Below are positions 35,736 through 46,700 of a stretch of 64,000 nucleotides of DNA, in pieces. The first letter of the stretch is position 1; each line of letters starts with the position of its first letter. The stretch is from Bactericera cockerelli (lineage: Eukaryota; Arthropoda; Insecta; Hemiptera; Triozidae). Where the stretch lies: positions 27,001,755-27,065,754 of the forward strand of contig CM044958.1 in the NCBI GenBank assembly GCA_024516035.1, written 5' to 3'. The translations under genes were made by a program, and so were the position numbers. Under the pieces are notes generated by a model. It saw nothing but the letters and a program-made list of their open reading frames with translations. It was not told the DNA's origin and did not search any database.

Positions 35736-36145
35736 AAATTTCAACATTTTTTTCCATCATTTGTTTTAATTATAAATAAATTGGGGTGTACATCACACGA
35801 CTTTCTATTTCAATGGGGCTTTCCCAAATGACTATTTTTTTCGAGCAAATGATTGATTCTAATGTAAAAAGACCCGAGGAACACGATTTTGATGTCCAAA
35901 AATTAAAAAAGTCATTCCTTAGGGATGAAAAGGCTCTCCAAAGGTCTTCCTTGAAATAACGCAATCTGATTGGTCGCATACGCTGTGATGTCAAAAGTAT
36001 GTAAACAAACAATTTTGAAACGCTATTTCGAATTTTGTATGTAGAATTACATTAGAGTTGAATGTGAAGAGTCGATTTAAAACTGTAATAAATTTGTGAA
36101 TTTTAACTCTAATACAGTATTTTTAAACTTTAATGTTAACTAACA

Positions 36146-36665
36146 ATGTCTAAAATGACAGTAAATGATGGTATTGCAAAGGCTGTCAGTGGAAATTTAC
36201 CTGCAGTAAGGACTTTTACAATGGCCAATTTCTTCAATTTACGCGTGTATTTCACGTGTGCTGCAGACGTACTTAGCAAACCAAATTCAAGTGCAGAAAG
36301 CCGTCCAATCGCTCGCTTTGGTTAAGAAACGTCCAGCGTGGTTAGGACATAGATTGGTGAACGCTTTGGTTTAATTTAAAATTCATCGTTGGTAATTACA
36401 GGTCCCACGATTTACTGACTTAAGTAAATTTGTTAAGGATAACTTTAGTGTGTATGTTGAAAAATATTGGATTGCGAACTATACAAGGTTATTGGATTAT
36501 GTAAGAATGAGAAGTTCTATGCCATATATGTATAATTGTATATACATGTGGGCTAGAGATTTTATCAAAGGAATCTCTATAGGTATTGCTCTTTTACTTC
36601 CGACTTTCGAATATGACGCTAATGAAAATCTTCTTCGTATTGCGTATTACATTTTTTTGTTTTAA
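36146..36665 (+). CDS. possible small three-exon gene, unassigned
   Basis: Exons 36146-36205, 36267-36356 and 36402-36665 join in phase (CA|GTAAGG ... GCTGCAG; TTG|GTGAAC ... ATTACAG) to give 137 residues. The N-terminus is MSKMTVNDGIAKAVSG; the last exon holds DLSKFVKDNFSVYVEKYW and a hydrophobic stretch ISIGIALLLP, so a small membrane or mitochondrial protein is conceivable. The second intron would be only 45 bases, shorter than usual. If it is retained, the protein ends at 36374 with 55 residues. An ATTGG box lies upstream at about 35969. No family recognised. Position between inverted-repeat arms leaves open that this is transposon sequence. Confidence 0.4.
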
Positions 36666-36780
36666 AACAATTACGGACACAATACTTCTTCGTGATTGAT
36701 TCACATTGAATACACGTGGCTATTTTGAACAATAAGTAACAACATCAACAGTCTTCTGTGAAAGTGGAACGTGAATTTGC

Positions 36781-36863
36781 AAAGTGTTCAAAGGTCCAGC
36801 ATCCTAATTCGTAGCAATCGGTTTTGTACTACCAAGAGAGTATGCTGGACTCTTGAACACTTC
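36781..36863. other. hairpin of about 21 bp
   Basis: AAGTGTTCAAAGGTCCAGCA (from about 36780) pairs with ATGCTGGACTCTTGAACACTT (about 36842-36862), with one or two mismatches and a loop of about 40 bases. It lies inside the inverted-repeat-bounded segment. Confidence 0.55.
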
Positions 36864-37365
36864 ACGAATCCTGAATTCTCACAAAACAAAAACAGAAAAT
36901 AGAAATTATCAATGTCGCGACTGCAGTATGGGCAAGCTAGACTCGAGGAGTCTAGAAAGAATACCGCGTTTTCAATCGACGCGACGTGTTCCACAAACAA
37001 TTCTTGTAATAGTCAGCCATAGTATCAAGGATAGTATTTATAACAAATTAATTACTGTTTTTCATTCACTGAACGCTTCAAAAAAACAATTTCATTGAAG
37101 TGATACCTATGAGAGAAACCTATGGAAACTGTAGTATTTCAAAACTCCAATTTTTTTGTTTACATACTCTTGACGTCATCAAAACAAAAATGGCTGCCCG
37201 CGAAAATTAGGGTGTTTCGAATTTTCCAATTTTCAAATGAAATTTTCTCAATGATTGCGATTCCTAAATTGAAAATGGATGTCACCAATAGAATCAGCGT
37301 GTTCTAAACCATAAGAATAATTGGTTTTTAAAAAATGTGGGAAAGCCCCATTGAGGAAGTTTTAT

Positions 37366-39143
37366 CAGAAATTAACACATCCTCAGGTTTTATGTTTCGA
37401 AAATTTCAATATTAAAAGAATTGAAAATATGTGTAAAATTACCATGTTAAACGATTTCATCAAACGAAAAAATTCCTCATCTCTTATTGTTTACGATATT
37501 TTTGCACATTTTTCAGTACTGTACAAAATTTTACCCATGGGTTGGTTTATGGGGAAAATATCAAAAATGCCAAAAATTAATATTCAAAATATGTAAACTG
37601 TGTGTTAGGTCATTACTAAAGACGATTTAAATTTTTCGATAACGCAAATGGTTTACGAGATATTTGAATTTTTATTTTTTCTCGGGATATAACTAAAAAA
37701 CAAAATGGCGGATCTTCATGCTATTGTTCCGGGTCCGTACTCTTAGCACCCTGCAGCTAAATGCCAAATTTCATAACTATATGGGACTTACCGTTCTTGA
37801 GATAATTTGTATTCACACACACATACATAGGAACAGACCATTTTATAAAAAATACTTTTTTGAAATCAGGGGAGTCTCAATTTGTTCAGAAATGTTATCA
37901 GCTCGATTTCGAAAAAACCGACCAAAAACAATACTTTCATTAGCTTAAAGGTTAGAAATTAAAAAGACACTACTAATATCTTTACATAATTTGTGCTCTT
38001 TCCTAGATAGATTACCATACTTGCTGAGTTTTACTTCCAAGAATATCTAATATATTATTCTTTTTGTGTTCATTATTGTTAAATAAAACTTCTCTTTTAT
38101 CAAAAATGCACTGCTGATTGTGGGCAGTATACTTCCTCGTTATTGGTTTACATTGTATACACAAAGCAATAAATACACTTGGCAAAACAAAAAAATCTCA
38201 TCTTTTCGTTATCCCAGTTAGTCAGCATGCCAAGCAGTATAACATTGATGAATTTGATTTTCCCTCATTTTAGTGATAAATAATAACCAAATCAGGCAGT
38301 ATTATTAACACAAACATGACCAGCACCATTTACAGTGTGTGCAACAATGGGACATCAGACAATTATGATCAATTCCATTCCATGCAAACTTTGCCCCAAC
38401 AGTAGGTAGGACAACTGGTCATGTGTGTTTAAAGGAAATTAAAACAACAAATATATTTTTTTTACTCTCAACTTAAAGATCACCTTTCTTTATTAAAAAA
38501 TTGAAGAAAAAAAATAAAGAAATTATAAGGGCCAACCAAGTTTCTGTTCACTACCTCTATGACTAAGATATTTAATTGAAAATAAGAATAAAAGAGGATT
38601 TCAGAACTTTCAATGTTGGCTGAGAACTAGGACCTAATTTTTACATTAGGGTTTTAGATTGGATTAGAAATTATGGATTGAGAACAAAGAAGTTCCAAAA
38701 ATTGGTTTGAGTTAACAATTTTGCAGATGGTTTGTCTATTACTTTCTTTTTCTGTTTGTGACTTTCTCTTTTCCCAATTTTGTTACAAGTTTCTTTAAAA
38801 AAATTAAAAGGACTTGAAAATGCAGATTTATTTTGGAGTAAATGATTAACACACATGTGTTTAGAAAGTATTAAATTTTATACCATAGAGAGAAAAATAT
38901 AATCAGTAAAAAAGGAATATTTTAATTATGCTCTATGCGTTTTCATACTTTACTATTCAATTAAGAAATATTTAATTTACTAGATAATGTTTATACTTGG
39001 ATTGAAACAATAACATATCTACCTGTGTATTAGATTGACATTAGTACTTAACACAGTATGCACATGATTGAGACTAATCTAATTCAAACATTTTTTGTAG
39101 ATCATACATAATTATATAATAAAATATATCCTGTGTTAAACAT
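37366..39143. other. intergenic stretch
   Basis: The segment 37620-37960 is a dispersed repeat (GTTTACGAGATATTTGAATT, CTTACCGTTCTTGAGATA, then CACACACACATAC) that also occurs in part at 28540-28690. The remainder is AT-rich with no recognisable gene. Confidence 0.5.
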
Positions 39144-42047
39144 CTAACCAATGGTTGATCCAGCCATTCTTGACAACTCTGCTAACTCAGCTGAAACAGA
39201 AAGTAAAAAAAAAATACATATAAGAAAAATGAGTTTTTCAGACATTCTCATTTCTCAAATTAATCAGTATGAAGCTTATTAACCCACAGTAAGTATGGTT
39301 GTGATCTACTTGAGATCTCACTAGGTCGCAGTGTTGATTGTATGGTGTTTCATCTGAAACCCTGCAACCAGGTCCCATAATAATAAAAGTATGGTTGTGA
39401 GAAAAGTCTCACATTTTCGTTTTGTTTAACCTCCTGTGTTTAAAAATAGGGTTATCAAATGAAAGATCCTTCATTACTCTAGAAGGGATAAGACATGTGG
39501 TACTTTTTGTCTGGTTTTAGGTATTAATACTTTGTGAGCATTTGATGTACTAAGTTGGGTAAATCAAGTGCATCATGAGACATTTCTCTCACACAGTACT
39601 GCTTAAATCCCCCCCCCCTTTTTCATACATATAAATTTGCTTAAGATTCAAGTTTTCCAATACAGTTTGAATTTTCTAAACTCATTATTTTTTTTATCTC
39701 AATTCAGTTCAAGGCAAGCAAAGATATCAAATAAATGTGAGAGAAAACTCTCACACCATACTGATAGTGTTACAAAAAAAGACCATACTAAGTGCAGGTT
39801 GAACACAACTTTTCCAGATGTAATAGTAGCATCATATTTATGTATTAAGAATACTATGAAATTTATTATTTCAAGGACAAACTTGTGATCCAAGGTCAAA
39901 CAATACTCAGAGCTAACAACTAACCTGCATTGGATCTCTTCCTTTCTTCGGCAATCTTAGCATCCTTGATGGCTTTCTTTTGTGCTCTGATGACCTTTAA
40001 TTTTTCTTCTTTCTTTTCTAGACTGGCCTGTCTCGAAACTCCATAAAGAATTCCTACACTAAGCATGGACCATCTTGCAAACTGAAATTTAGAACAATGA
40101 AATAAATTACCTTAAATAATAAAAAAGAAATTGCATCAAATTGATATATTGTAGAGATTAATAATTAATGATCCAAACAAAGTGATTTTTTAATAGAAAA
40201 TGAGGGGATTTTCTCAAGTCCTAGCTAGTACTCAAAATTATCACACATTTCTAGAATAATTATTATGATTGGTGTGGTAAACAAATTCAAACTCTTTAGA
40301 TACTAAAAAAGCAACTCCATAAATCCTATATTAGTTTGGTTTAACTGGCTGTACCCTCAAAACTTTTTTCCCACTGGCTGTGCATGTTGCCATATAAACT
40401 AGACACTTACCCTAAAACCTTATCATAGTCATACATTATTTGAGAATAATTCAGATGTTTGTTGGGTAGGATGGTTGAATGATGGTCATAGCTTTGGGTT
40501 GCTCAGTTTAAACACCTATAATAATGTCAACTTTTGCAAACCTAAGCTAAGATCATCTGTGACAGTTTCATAAAAATTGGTCCAGAAATGGCCCTTGGAT
40601 GAAACCTGTTGAACCTATCAAACAGGCTGTAAATGGGTATTTTTTGGGGAACTTAGCTGGACTAACTGTATTTCTCTCAAAGGAAACAACAGCAAGGTAA
40701 TCATACAACTAACTCTCTCAAGATTTCAGCCAATCCTTGTATATGAAAGATATTGATGGAACTTTCAACTTCTTGATCAATGCAATATTAAATTTTGAGA
40801 ACCACTCTATATATTGAAAAGTACAGTACATGATGTATGTATGACCTTTGGATGTGCAAAGCACAATATGGCTTAAGATTTCAATATGAATAGTGTGCTC
40901 AGTATTTTCAAGTTTTAGAAACCCAGTTTGAACCTAGTACTGCCCCCATTTGTATCCGAACTGGGAGAGGAGAGTTTCAAATAGCCTAGTATTATACAGA
41001 TTCCTTAAAAAATTGAGGGATTAATTTTGGGCACAATAGGCTGTGGCTGCCCATTTAGGCTCAGTGGCAACCAGTTGAAGAACTTTAAATGTTGCCTGTT
41101 AAAAAAAAGTTTATTTTAAAGGAGAGGAAAAGATAAAATAAAAGCAACAAAATTTAGCTCTCTACAATTTACCATTCTTGAGGTTAGTTGTCATGTCTCA
41201 ATGTCCATACTTTCTGACCTAAAACACAAGTTGCAGGAAGATGAAATTTGAACTTTGTGAAGCAAGAACTTTCAAATAAGTTACTACTTGATCTAGTCTG
41301 TTGACATTGGTTTATAAGAGTCTTAACAAAAAAACTATTTGAGTTACACTTAATAAGAAAGTTCTTGCTAAAAGTAGTCAATATCAAAAATATTCATCTT
41401 TCTGAAACTAATGGTTCAAGAGGTCATAAAGTATGGACAATGGCCAAATTTTGTAGAGCTAAAAAAAAATTGCAGTTAGGTAATTCTTCTTTTCATTACC
41501 TTTAATATGAGCTCAGTCTTGAGCTGGTTTCCATTCAGCTTAAATGGCTGGCCTCAGCTTTTTGGAACCAAAATTCACCCAATCTGAGGGAACCTGTATT
41601 TTACCAATCGCTGATATCTTGAGTGGTTCTCAAGATAGTAAGATACTAAGGGCGGAATTAATAGAAGTTTTTGTAATACCTCTGTGGCACTAAATCACGG
41701 ATTGCGTACTGTGTAAGATAGGGAAAACCGACTCTTACCAACGACTGAAGTTATTAATGTTGTCTATTAATTCCGTCCTAAGGGTGGGATGAGACTTTGT
41801 GCTCACCCTGTATAAGATCACCTAGGTCTAGGGGCTGCTTTGAATGACAAAATTTAGATTTAAAATGTGTACCCTCAGATTTCCCTGCCTTATAAATCAG
41901 GTAATAAGGTTTGAAACAACACAACTGATGGAATTAGAATTCTGCTTTCGCCGCACTCAGGCATGTTGGAATGGGGAAAAGAATAAAGAGAAATTAAAAT
42001 CAAACCTTGATCAAAGGAGATACGCTGACAGGAGGTGGGAGAGCCAT
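39144..42047 (-). CDS. ATP5ME: ATP synthase subunit e, mitochondrial
   Basis: Three minus-strand exons, 42047-42006, 40081-39925 and 39190-39144, join in phase (AAG|GTTTGA; GCAG|GTTAGT; acceptors AAATTTCAG and CTGTTTCAG) to give 81 residues. The product starts MALPPPVSVSPLIK, then FARWSMLSVGILYGVSRQ, then a Lys/Glu-rich helix. PVxVSPLIKxxRWS...YG is the signature of subunit e. The membrane helix near the N-terminus carries GxxxG (G24-ILY-G28), used for dimerisation of the F1Fo ATP synthase in the inner membrane. Human subunit e has 69 residues. Intron 1 holds a PIF/Harbinger-like MITE and a dispersed repeat; intron 2 holds a SINE tail (about 39325-39380). It is divergent from PIGN. Confidence 0.92.
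40855..40990 (+). repeat. dispersed repeat shared with 22490-22625
   Basis: Shares GATTTCAATATGAATA, TTTCAAGTTTTAGAAA, TTTGAACCTAGTAC and AGAGTTTCA blocks in order. It lies in ATP5ME intron 1. Class unknown. Confidence 0.55.
41650..41778. mobile_element. PIF/Harbinger-like MITE (copy 2)
   Basis: 129-bp element, inverted relative to the copy at 15442-15571, with ends GGGCGGAATTAATAGA and TCTATTAATTCCGTCC and TAA on both sides (41647-41649, 41779-41781). It lies within intron 1 of ATP5ME. Confidence 0.85.
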
Positions 42048-42391
42048 TTTCGTACTTGGCAGAGATCTCTTTTCCTCTGAAAAACTGCTTTGCTGAAAAA
42101 ATTGACTGATAAATTAGATTTGAAGAGAACTTAAATCTTCTGAAAGGTCATGAAATGAAAATATCAAAATACCTTATCAGAAGTTGTTTTTTTTTTCTCT
42201 GTGGCCTATTTTGTGCATTTGACAACGTCGCCTCCCCTCGCCCATATTTGTCATGGAGGAATGAGCAATGGAGAACTCATGAGCCGTATTTTTCTTTCTA
42301 ACCAAAGTTAACCAAACTGGAATAAAATGGCCTAAAAATACTAAATTTCATCTTAGTTTTTCTTTTGAAGGTAATAATGGTAGCCTATTGA

Positions 42392-42674
42392 GTCGTATTT
42401 TTATTTCTAACCAAAAAAAATTCCTGGTTAGGTTTCCTCCAAATATTTCCATTTTATTCCAAGGTCATTCGTAAAAGAAAAATGCGTTTGGTTACTTTTG
42501 AAGATAAACAATGGACTTGACCTGTAAAAGAACTGGAAGCAAGAATTTTCTACTTCCACTTTGGTTAACTTTGGAAGTGGAAATTTTTCCTCTTCCAAAA
42601 GAAAAATGACTTGCTTCCAGTTTGGTTCATTTTATTCCCGTTTGGTTAACTTTGGTTAGAAAGAAAAATACGGC
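42392..42674. mobile_element. 283-bp MITE, first tandem copy
   Basis: Inverted ends GTCGTATTTTTATTTCTAAC and GTTAGAAAGAAAAATACGGC. The interior matches units B then A of the array at 30374-31055 in reverse orientation. An extra left-end piece lies at 42283. It lies between the divergent ATP5ME and PIGN genes, about 345 bases upstream of the ATP5ME start codon. Confidence 0.85.
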
Positions 42675-42861
42675 ATTGGATAGCGTTGAACAGTTTAGGT
42701 GTATTTTTCTTTTGGATAAATTTTTTTCCAGGTTCGGTATTTCCAATTATTTCCATTTTATTCCAAATATTTCGAGTTTACCTTCCCCATTATTCGTGAA
42801 AGAAAAATGACTTTCTTTCAGTTCGTTCATTATATTATTCCAGTTGAATCCTGGTGCCTGA

Positions 42862-43144
42862 GTCGTATTTTTCTTTCTAACTAAAAAAATTTCCTGGTTA
42901 GGTTTTTTCCAAATATTTCCATTTTATTCCAAGGTCATTCGTGAAAGAAAAATGCGTTTGGTTACTTTTAAAGATAAACAATGGACTTAACCTATAAAAG
43001 AACTGGAAGCAATAATTTCCTACTTCCACTTTGGTTAACTTTGGAAGTGGAAATTTTTCCTCTTCCAAAAGAAAAATGACTTGCTTCCAGTTTGGTTCAT
43101 TTTATTCCCGTTTGGTTAACTTTGGTTAGAAAGAAAAATACGGC
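42862..43144. mobile_element. 283-bp MITE, second tandem copy
   Basis: Same length and nearly the same sequence as 42392-42674, exactly 470 bases further on. The flank is duplicated too (ATTGGATAG after copy 1, ACTGGATAG after copy 2), so a 470-bp segment was duplicated in tandem rather than two elements inserting independently. Confidence 0.85.
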
Positions 43145-43233
43145 ACTGGATAGACAGGTATTTCCCCTCCATGATGTTTTTGTACAAGGCGCGTTTTTCT
43201 ATTGTCCCCTCGCTAAAGTCTAGACTGCCAAAA

Positions 43234-43272
43234 ACCAATCATAAAGCTATCAGCTGTTTATATATGACGTCA
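43234..43272 (+). promoter_or_regulatory. possible PIGN promoter elements
   Basis: A CCAAT box (ACCAATC, 43234-43240) and a perfect CRE-type palindrome TGACGTCA (43265-43272) lie about 440-475 bases before the PIGN start codon. The coding exon opens with an acceptor, so a 5' non-coding exon should lie between. Binding is inference. Confidence 0.35.
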
Positions 43273-43710
43273 CATCATTACAGAAATCTGTGACAAAGAT
43301 TTGAAATGCCAAAAATACGAATTTTAAATCATGGATTCGCGGGCTTTTATTTTATCTCATTTTGAAGTTTGATGAAGAAAATTTATAAATTACAATAGCA
43401 AAGAAACTAAAGTTTATTTCAATCTTGATACTTGATTTTAATTATATGATAGATATTTCATTATATTACTTCAAAGAATAATCTTGAACCTGTAGAGTTC
43501 ACTGTTAAGAAGTGCTCTGCTTTGGATATTAGAATAATAATTGAGAAGAACAATGAAAAAAAACACAATCAAAATTGTGAATGTTGTAGACAGAAGCTGT
43601 GTTTCATGGATATTATGCTTTCTGTTAAATCAGTTGTGATACCATATTACTTTAACACTAGTAATGACTAATTTGTGGGATGTTGATTGTGCTGTTTTTT
43701 TGCTGCAGTC

Positions 43711-46700
43711 ATGCATATTTTCATTAGTTTGATATTAATTCATATTGTTCTCTTCCTTTCAATCTTTGAAATCTACTTCAAATCACCTATTGTAGAAAAT
43801 ATACCACTTTCAAAAAAAACCATTGGAGTTCAGTTGGCTAAAAGAGTGGTGATATTCTATGCTGATGGGGTTAGAGCTGAAAAATTCTATGAGCTTACCA
43901 GTAGGAACCAAAGTCATGCTCCTTACCTCAGGTGAGTTTGAGTACACTCATAGAATGGTAATGAAATTTCAATTAAGTAGAAACTTATCAAATAATGCTC
44001 GTACATGCCAAATTTCAACTTTTTAGAATGTAACAGTACAGAAAAACCGACATAAATATCTTTTACTATTGTTGTTTTGTGTTGTCAAGGAAATTTGTTT
44101 GCAGTGATGTTTTTTGTGTCACAATATTCTCTACGGTAGAAGAGATTTCCAGACTGACATTTACAGTGAGGAGTTCAAATCTATTCCTCAATCATGTGAA
44201 TTATTTGTGGGTTTACTTTAAGTCATAGAGTCCTTTTTTATCCTTCCTCAATCAAAAATGGGTTTATGTTTTATTTTATTTTTAAATAAAAATAATCATT
44301 ATTAATTAATATTTTTCAGGACATTATTGGAGCAAAATGAAGCATGTGGTGGAATTGCCCACACCCAGGTTCCTACTGAAACTAGACCTGGGGCCATTGC
44401 AATGCTTGCAGGATTTTATGAGGATCCCTCTGCTATATTTAAGGTAACTATGAGTTGTTTATATTTTATCAAATATTTCTCTTAGTGTTTATAAATTCAA
44501 GTTTTTTAAATCTATTTATAATTATTGTAAGAATCACAATATAAACCAAAGCCATTGTTGTAAAAAATTAATTGGTGTAAACATCACATGACTTTCTATT
44601 ACAATGGAGGAAGTTCTTGCTGTCAAAGCCTGTGTAGCATTTTTTTTTAAACGCAATTTTAATAAATTTTTACTTAATTTATTTACTTTTTATTTCAGGG
44701 TTGGCAAGACAATCCTGTAGAATTTGATCACATTTTCAATCAATCCAAGTACTCTGTGGCTTTTGGTAGTCCTGATGTTCTCAAAATGTTTGAAAGAGGT
44801 ACATAATATACTATTATAATAATAATAATAAGTATTTTATTCCTAAAGACCTGGGCCTTGTTCCTGAAAGAAAACTGCACTACGCACTCCGCAGAATTTG
44901 CAGAGTGTGGATTTTTTTTGGTTCCTGAAAGAATTTTTATTTACTCCTCAAACAAACTCTGCAATACAAGTGACTTCCCCAAAGAAAACTCTGAAATTAT
45001 TAGAAGTCAGCATCAATGTATGCACGTTGATGTATTGTATGCACAGATTCTCATATAGAATCACTAAAACTAAGCAACGTCCAGCATGATCCTGTGATTT
45101 GCATTTTATTGTTGTTGTTATTTTTAATTCTTGTTGAAAATCTCTAAAATTGTTGGAGTCAATGTCACATTGAATGTATCAATTCTCATAGGATCACCAA
45201 AGTTAAGCATCTTTCAGCAATGTTAAGGCTTTGTGATGCAGGCTTTCCTGCCCAAATCAGGCTGGGTGAGGTTCTCATGCAATTATTTTCAGTTGATGAT
45301 ATGAAGTTGTTCTCATCAGCTAATACAGTGAAACCTCCCTTAACGGACACCTCCGAATAGCGGACACCTCCCAATAGCGGACAATTTTCAGGGAACCGGG
45401 ACATTTTTCATCTGTTATTACATGAAAACCTCCGAATAGCGGACCCTCCCAATAGCGGACATTTTTTCCCTATAGCTAGAATACAAAATTGAATATTTTG
45501 AACTAGGAAATGATAAAAAAATAATTAAAAATCAACGTAAACTCAAAGACATTATTTTCATGCGTAAGTTATCTAGGAAAGGAGATTTATGAGTGAGAGA
45601 GAGAGAGAGGGGGGCAGGGGAGGGTATGCGTGCATACTGCAGTGTGTGTCGTATCACAGCTGAGGTGATTGACCTTGAGCCGGTATGATCTCGATCGTAG
45701 GAGCACACTTTTGTTCTTTTGTTTTTCTCTATTAGTCTGTTTACAGTAATTCTTCTTTTGTTTGGTTGCGTTGCGTAAGTAGCAAGTGCAAATTTTTTCA
45801 TTGTGTGTTTTATTCTCTTGTGTTGTGTTTTTTTTTGCGTGGGTGTTTTGACAACATGCCTAACGCTGGTATGAGCCGTAAGAGGTTGACCCTCAACAAG
45901 AAAATAGAAATTCTGGATTACCTTATGGTAACCCCGTGCCAGTCCGCACACTCGCCGAGAAGTTCAGCGTGGGAAAAACACAGATCTCAGATATCCTAGC
46001 AAAAAGAGATGAAATCTACAAACTATGGGTGGAGAATGGCGATGAAGAGAGAAAGTTGACGAAGCAAAGGAAAAGCGACACAGGTGTCATTGACGCTGAA
46101 GTCTTGAGCTGGTTCAGTAAGTGCCGTGAAAAAAATTTGCCCATCTCTGGTCCAGCTATGCAAGAGAAGGCCAAGCAGATTGCGGAGGTCCATGGATTGA
46201 TTGAGTTTAAAGCTTCAAATGGGTGGCTGGAAAAATTCCGCAAGAGGCACAACATTGCACACAAAACTGTCTGTGGAGAAGCTGCGTCTGTGGACAAAAG
46301 TGCCGTGGCTGATTGGAAGGAGAAACTACCCAGCATCTGTGAAGGCTACTCGGAGCGGGACGTATTTAATGCAGACGAAACTGGTCTCTTTTTCCGAGTT
46401 CTTCCCAACAAGACTATGGCGTTCAAAAATGAAACCTGCAGCGGTGGGAAAGTTTCAAAGGAAAGATTGACTGTTCTTCTTTGCTGCAACATGTTGGGAG
46501 AGTTCGAGAAACCACTCGTAATTGGTAAAGCCAAACAACCCAGGGCTTTTAAGAAATTGGACACCCACAAGTTTCCCATTGATTGGTACTGGAACAAGAA
46601 GGCTTGGATGACGACAGTGATAATGACCGAATGGCTCATTAAGTTTGATAAGAAAATGGGTCAATCCAACCGGAAAGTTCTTCTCTTCGTTGACAACGCA

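Larger units (their letters stand above)
35811..37354. mobile_element. segment bounded by long inverted repeats
   Basis: Left arm about 35811-36030 and right arm about 37130-37354 are imperfect inverted copies: CAATGGGGCTTTCCC at the outside, AGTATGTAAACAAACA / TGTTTACATACT inside. A family-A-type terminus (35781-35800) abuts the left arm. Between the arms are a possible small gene and a hairpin. It may be a transposon that holds host-like sequence, or an inverted duplication. Confidence 0.65.
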
